DNA from: Eustoma russellianum
Lineage: Eukaryota; Streptophyta; Magnoliopsida; Gentianales; Gentianaceae
Direction: 5' to 3'
Length of the DNA: 64,000 nucleotides
Assembly: GCA_036186865.1 (NCBI GenBank)
Contig: AP025069.1
Span: 12,964,609-13,028,608, forward strand
Positions 58,656 to 64,000 of this stretch are shown in pieces. A program made the position numbers and the translations under genes. The notes beneath the pieces are model-generated. The model ran no database searches. It was not told the DNA's origin and worked only from the letters and a program-made list of their open reading frames with translations. How positions within the stretch are numbered: the first letter of the stretch is position 1; each line of letters opens with the position of its first letter.

Positions 58656-59415
58656 CCTGTAGCGCCCCGGCCTGACACTGTCATCGGAACCAGTGCACCC
58701 GCCGTAGCCTACTATGAGAACTACGAAGCGTCAAAGCAGATCAAGCGTACATCATTCATGACGTAAGATAAATCAGGGAAACGTCATAAAATCTAAACCT
58801 TCATCGTCAATAATACAACCAGAAAATGCAGCGGAAATAAAAGGTGTTTGGTCATCTAGCTAACATAAGTTCCAGAACAACATAATAACATTGAGTTTCC
58901 AAAACTTAAAGAAAGTAGTCCAGCATCTATCTATTCCCATGTCCGTCATCCCATTGAGCCCACTCGCCATCGTCTTCGATAAATATCATCTCATATTCTG
59001 GCTCACCTGAAAAGGAATAGAGTATCTGTTCTTAGCGAAATTATCGCCAGCAAGTAACCCGTCTATACACCTTACGGAACCACACATGACGAGCCATCAG
59101 TGTATAAGTCATTGCCCAAAATAAGATGCTCGGATTCGCAATTAGCATCTTCATAAGAATTCCTCAAACAGATAAAACACATAAATGATACACGGATACG
59201 AGAACAAACATGTACTAAAACAACATATCACATAAGCAAGTCATAAGCTAGTCACATTTCTTCCATGTCAAATCTTATGCTTCGTGTAACATGATGCATG
59301 AACTTCTTTAAAACCACACACAACACCCATGCATAAGACTTCTTTCATAAACATGTCGTGCGTGTCATTTCACAAACTTTTCATAATACTTCTTATCATA
59401 TTCTTCGCGTAGCAG

Positions 59416-59755
59416 AACTTTATACCCTGTGGGTGATCAGTCCACAGCAAACAGAACTTTATACCCCGTGCTGAAAGGTCCACGGCCCCATAACATATAA
59501 CTTTATACCCCGTGCTGAAAGGTCCACGGCCCCATAACATATAACTTTATACCCCGTGCTGAAAGGTCCACGGCCCCATAACATATAACTTTATACCCCG
59601 TGCTGAAAGGTCCACGGCCCCATTACATATATCATATATCCGTGCTGAAAGGTCCACGGCCCCATAAAATAACTTTATTTTCCGTGCTGATAGGTCCACG
59701 GCCCCATAAAATAACTTTATTTTCCGTGCTGATAGGTCCACGGCCCTATAAAATA
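59416..59755. repeat. 42-44-bp tandem array, seven units (D right LTR)
   Basis: GTGCTGA starts at about 59468, 59512, 59556, 59600, 59642, 59684 and 59726. The second to fourth units are identical, pointing to recent expansion here or contraction in the left copy. Confidence 0.92.
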
Positions 59756-60566
59756 CTTTATACCCTGCTGTTGATTCACAGATCACGCTTTTATACCCTG
59801 CTTTCGCAGGCGTGACTTTTATACCCTGCGATCAACCAGCAACCATCTTGTCTTTCGAAAACTTCAAACTTTTCTTGTAAACACATGTTCTTTCGCAAAG
59901 CAATTCTCAAATCAAATGCAAGTGCCCATGTCATGATGCAGAATGCTCATGTAACATCATATCAAACGTGTGAACATGCACACACACTTTACATATCAAG
60001 TACAAAGTCCTGAACCTCTATCACATCCTGCTCGTATCATTTCATGTCCCTTCGTATTACGAAATCATCTCGAGTTCACACTTAACCTTGCTCGTTCATA
60101 CTTCCTCAAACACACCCTTTTTGTACCATTTTGTGCTCTTTCATATTGCTAACTCACTTTGGATTCATACCTAACTCTACTCATTCACACTTAACGTTTA
60201 CAATTCAAATACACCTCATTCATACCACTTCATGCCCTTTCGTATCACGAATCCACTTCGATTTCATACTTAACCCTACTCATTCTCACTTAACGTTTAC
60301 AACTCTAGCACACTTTCAAAACACTTTGTAATTTATGAGCAATGGAAGATAATAAAGGTATCTCACACACACATCTTACATATCAAGTATACGGTCTTGC
60401 ACCTCAAACACTCCCTGTTTGTATCTTTCCAAGTCCGTTCGTCTCACTAATTCACTTGGGATTCAATCTTATTCTTACTTAGTCAATCTTACCATCTATT
60501 CCTCAATTACACCTCAAATACCCTTGCATTTTATGTTCAAAGGAAGTGTATAAAGTTGCTACACTT

Positions 60567-60962
60567 ACATAGGGCGCCCAAAGGGTCAAAAAGACTTCCA
60601 GTATACTTGGAACGCCACATGAGGCGCCTAAAGTGACATAAAGCGCCTATACTAGGCGTTCGAAGTGTTCGGGGATGTGCCGTAGACATTGAACTCCTAC
60701 ATGAAGCGCCTAATGTTACATAGAGCGCCTAACGTAGGTGTTCGAAGTGTACGGGGATGCTTCAGGTCACATTGAACGCTACATTAGGCGCCTAATGTGA
60801 CATAGAGCGCCTAATGTAGGTGTTCGAAGTGTTCTGACGGTTCTAAACTGTAGTTTTTCTGTACGGGAAAGCTTCAGGACACATTGAACGCTTCATTAGG
60901 CACCTAATGTGACTTGAAGCGCCTAATGTAGGCGTTCGAAGTGTTCTGACGATGCTAAACTG
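60567..60962. repeat. About 82-bp array with GGCGCC palindromes (D right LTR)
   Basis: Same unit number as 54165-54560, with few substitutions (for example AGGCACC for AGGCGCC near 60899). Confidence 0.88.
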
Positions 60963-62657
60963 CAGTTTCTCTGCAGTAACTTCCTCCCATCATCTTCCTC
61001 CTTCAACCCTTTCATGTTAAACCTCTTAAGATCCATCTTACCATCTAGATTCATCATTCTTAACTCACATCTAATCATGAATTGATGCTTAGTTATGTCT
61101 AACAATATCCACTCTTAACCTTCAATCATTCACAACCTTCAAAAGTTATCATCAACACTCCCAACACAACAAGTCTACAACAATGCCATCACTCATCCTT
61201 CAATTCCCTGCACTTACTCTCAAACGTCTAAGTGTAGACAATCAACATAAGAATAGAACAAGACAATAAGCACATCAAAATGTACACTTTCGTGGGCATG
61301 CTTGACAAACAACAAAGCACCACACAACTATTTTCAGAAATATGGCCCAAAGAACAAGACTTTACGCAACTAGCAACAAAACTTACATATAATAAAGCAT
61401 TTAACATAGACAAGACAAGATTACTAATGTGTGATTCAAGTTTTCTCTTTATAAGAACATAGGGCCTAAAGTATCAAAATTTACGTAAAGCGTATAGAAA
61501 GATTACTTGCCTTTGTTTCTAGTTAGCCTTACGAATTTACTGCAGAATCTTGATAAGGATTGAATCTAGATTGGCCTTTTCCTTCCTTTTCCTTCTTCTC
61601 TTCTTCTTCTTCTTCCTCTCCTTTTCTCTTCTTTCTCTTTTCCTGCGGCTTTCCCCTCTTCTTTTTGATGGTATAACCGTCCTATTAGGCTGAGATGGGG
61701 AGTTATACTAAATTTTGGTAACTCCCCTATCTCCTATTAGGGACCTTTTAGGTAATTTTCTTTAATTACCTTTAATTCTACTTTTAACCCCTCTTCTTAT
61801 TTTTCCTATATTTTAAGTAACTAAGTCGCACATCCTACATCATTAATTAAATTGCGTTTAAGGTTGACATAACATATTGAAAGTCGTGCTTAAAAGTTAC
61901 GGGGTATGACATCTTGCTTACTTGGCACCTCCTCATTTGATGATCATTTAACTCTTGCTTACTTGGCACTCATTGATTGGTTGAATGTTGTCATCACTTG
62001 ATGACTAGGAAAATCTGAGAATTCCACTAAAAACATATGTCAAAATCACCATAAAACAATTACCATAACTTTCAAGATCATCACATAAATCAAGCAAGAT
62101 AATTTCCTCACAACAATGATGAAAAAATCGGCCATTATAGAGACTTGACATGCTGAAATTTCAGCATGTGATACATGGGTATTCATTTCAAATTGTTACC
62201 AAGTTTTCTTTGATTTTTACATTAAAAATAAATCACCAATTAGTAGACAATATTCTCATCAATTTTGGAAATAAAATTGGACACACATATGGCCAAAAAA
62301 TCGGCCTAGGTTCATTCACACATATGCTAAAATTTTCAGCATGTGTGATATTCAAAATATCACAATTATAATTTCATATCTTATTCAAAAAATCGGCCTA
62401 GTTTAATTAATTAAGTACTTCACTTAATGAACTAGTTTAGTTCATTAATGGTGGCACCTGAAAATAGTACAAACACAACAAATGTTTGCCATTTGATGTA
62501 AGCTTTAACGCTTCATGGCTCGTTAGTACGGCAACATTATATATGAACTATATAAGGCAAGTTATATGCAATATGTCATGCACATTTATGTCATGCACGT
62601 TTTTAAGCACATTTAAATCATACATTTTGAAATCACTCAAACCCCTTTTTCTCTACA

Positions 62658-64000
62658 GATTTCACAATAAACTGTCTCGTCTTCGAAAAGACTTAAGGCA
62701 GTGGAATAAAGATGTATTTGGCAACATTTTCGATGCAGTGTCCCAGGCAGAAGCGGAGGTTAAATCAGCGGAAATACTATATGATGCGGATCCTACAGAC
62801 ACTGCACGTGCACAATATCATCGGTGCATAGCAGAGCTAAAGCTTGCTAAAAATCGTGCTTTTCTCTTTTGGAAGCAGAAAGCAAATGTTAAGTGGTTGA
62901 AGGAGGGCAATGCCAACACTTCCTTTTTCAATCGATTAGTTAAAGACAAGCGCTGCAGGCAGCACATTCGCAGAATATTGACACCTGAGGGCACTGAGTG
63001 CGTTCAACCAAGTGATATCGAAGCCGAAGCGATTCGCTACTTTTCGCATCTCTTTGTAGAAGAACCAGTGTCAGATTGTGATTTAATACTGCAGTATATA
63101 CAATCATTGATCACTTACCAGGATAACTGTATGCTGCAGGAGATTCCCTCGTTGGCAGAAGTCAAAGAATCTGTTTGGGATCTTAGCTCCACCAGTGCAG
63201 CAGGCCCAGATGGATACCCGGGGTTGTTCTATAGGCGATTTTGGCATTTGATACTGCACGATGTTCTCAAAGCAGTACAAGAATTTTATTTGGGTATTAG
63301 GATGCCAAAGGCAGTTACGTCGGCCACCATCATTCTCATACCAAAGGTTACTAATCCTCAAACTTTTGCGGATTACCGTCAAATATGTCTCACCAATATT
63401 ATCTCCAAGGTAATTACAAGATTGCTAGAATCTAGACTGGGAAAGCTTCTGCCTAAGCTTATTTCACCAGAACAAGCAGGCTTCATGAAAGGCCGTGGCA
63501 TAACAGAACAAGTATTATTAGCACAAGAGATGGTACACGTTATGGACAAACGCATAAGAGGAGGACAGGTCATAGTTAAACTGGATATGGCCAAGGCATT
63601 TGATCGTGTTAGTTGGAGATACCTACACTTGCAGTTGCAGCGGCTGGGAATGGATGCGCGCCTAGTGCGCATTCTAATCAATAATTTATGTGCCACACGC
63701 TGTTCTATTCTTCTAAACAGTAGTCCGACGGGGTCCTTTTCCATTGGTCGAGGTGTGAAGCAGGGTGATTCGCTATCGCCACTATTATTTATATTATCAT
63801 CGGAAGGGTTCTCAAGAGGGCTGAAACAGCTAATGAGGATGGGTTCTATCAAAGGATTTAAGGCAGGTCGCGTACCGTGTATCTCGCACTTGGGTTTTGC
63901 TGATGACTTGTTAGTTTTTCTTAATGGGGCTGCTCGCAACTTGGGCAAATTTCTCCAATTTTTGGACGCATATTAGAAGGCTTCTGGACAACTGGTAAAT
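62658..64000 (+). pseudogene. L1 ORF2 reverse transcriptase (continues past window)
   Basis: Open from the TSD at 62658 to a TAG at 63974-63976. It begins FHNKLSRLRKDLRQWNKDVF in frame with the endonuclease piece before 45948. RT motifs in order: STSAAGPDGYPGLFYRRFW, TIILIPKVTNPQTFADYRQI, EQAGFMKGRGITEQVLLAQE, motif A VIVKLDMAKAFDRVSWRYL, motif B GRGVKQGDSLSPLLFILSSE and active site GFADDLLVFLNG. The stop falls in FLDAY-stop-KASGQLVN, where a Gln codon is usual (CAG to TAG), and the frame stays open to the window end. In the window the frame also runs upstream to 62486, but that part is LTR sequence of element C and is not LINE protein. Confidence 0.92.

Larger units (their letters stand above)
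52341..61911 (-). mobile_element. Element D: Tekay-type gypsy (chromovirus), partly deleted
   Basis: Left LTR 52341-55509, interior 55510-58657, right LTR 58658-61911, TSD TCTTG (52336-52340 and 61912-61916). LTRs TGTAGCGCCCCGGCC to GGGGTATGACA. The interior is only 3.1 kb: a gag remnant, a deleted RT, an RNase H remnant, and integrase with a chromodomain. LTRs are almost identical apart from a tandem-repeat length change, so D is probably the youngest LTR element here. Since the interior is decayed more than the LTRs, it may already have been non-autonomous when it moved. Confidence 0.95.
58658..61911 (-). repeat. Element D 5' LTR (right)
   Basis: 3254 bp, 85 bp longer than the left copy. 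Two extra 44-bp units (+88) and two small indels near 58774 and 58993 (-3) account for the difference exactly. Confidence 0.95.
45949..62657 (-). mobile_element. Element C: gag-only Sirevirus, second copy, hosting D
   Basis: Left LTR 45949-48932, interior 48933-51169, right LTR 51170-62657 (interrupted by D), TSD GATTT (45944-45948 and 62658-62662). The interior is 2237 bp, with the same plan and the same Gag-to-spacer junction as A, but in the opposite orientation at an independent target. No pol sequence. Confidence 0.95.
51170..62657 (-). repeat. Element C 5' LTR (right), split by D and internally deleted
   Basis: Pieces are 51170-52340 and 61912-62657. Relative to the left LTR it lacks about 1.08 kb (47594-48671 of that copy), with the junction at about 62387-62400 containing a short filler AAAATCGGCC. 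Confidence 0.92.
43700..64000 (+). mobile_element. L1-type LINE split by element C
   Basis: Left part about 43700-45948 (5' UTR, ORF1, endonuclease); right part 62658 to the window edge (RT). GATTT at 45944-45948 is repeated at 62658-62662, and dropping one copy restores the reading frame across the gap (GGA TTT CAC). It was inserted before C and D. Its 5' boundary is not certain, since no TSD partner is in the window. Confidence 0.88.

Noticed and set aside
62486..62657. N-terminal extension of the LINE RT frame, beginning MPFDVSFNASWL
   Set aside because: This is LTR sequence of element C read through in frame; the same LTR sequence occurs at 48761 without RT. The LINE protein resumes only at the TSD, 62658.
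63379..63948. 189-codon minus-strand ORF
   Set aside because: Antisense shadow of the L1 RT; no independent domain.

Overview
This window is a block of nested transposable elements from a plant nuclear genome. No host gene, tRNA, rRNA or CRISPR array was found. The plant assignment rests on three things: Ty1/copia elements of the Sirevirus (SIRE) type with a coiled-coil Gag, long-LTR Ty3/gypsy chromoviruses of the Tekay/Del type ending in a chromodomain, and plant L1-type and RTE-type LINEs. An angiosperm, probably a eudicot, fits best; the species cannot be read from the sequence.

Layout, left half. Positions 1-2831 are the 3' part of a Sirevirus-type LTR on the + strand. Positions 2898-3262 are the end of a second, minus-strand Sirevirus LTR. 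From 3263 to 42180 lies a broken minus-strand Tekay-type gypsy (element F). Its 5' LTR is in three pieces (5453-6685, 18150-19071, 40866-42180). These are split by a second gypsy, E (6686-18149, target-site duplication CTAAA), and by a minus-strand Sirevirus, B (19072-40865, TSD ACTTT). B has taken two further insertions: a truncated RTE LINE (20034-21723, 14-bp TSD) in its left LTR, and a + strand Sirevirus, A (32993-40761, TSD GTATA), in its right LTR. F appears to sit in the 3' end of a + strand gypsy, G (42181 onward).

Layout, right half. A + strand L1 LINE starts near 43.7 kb (ORF1 at 43866, endonuclease at 45145). It is split by the minus-strand Sirevirus C (45949-62657, TSD GATTT), and its reverse transcriptase resumes in frame at 62658 and runs off the window. 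C's right LTR is itself split by the Tekay-type gypsy D (52341-61911, TSD TCTTG).

How the parts relate. A and C belong to one lineage that carries gag but no pol: both stop at the same point after Gag and go straight to the polypurine tract, so they must have moved with enzymes supplied by another element. B carries pol of the related kind, but it is dead: many frameshifts, a changed protease motif, and a tandem duplication of integrase-RT in which the second RT has YVDY instead of YVDD. E keeps an open gag while its pol is reduced to a decayed trace. All PBS-bearing elements (A-F) use a sequence matching initiator-methionine tRNA. Inferred order, oldest to youngest: G, then F and the L1, then E, B and C, then A, the RTE LINE and D. 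D's two LTRs are nearly identical, so it is probably among the most recent.
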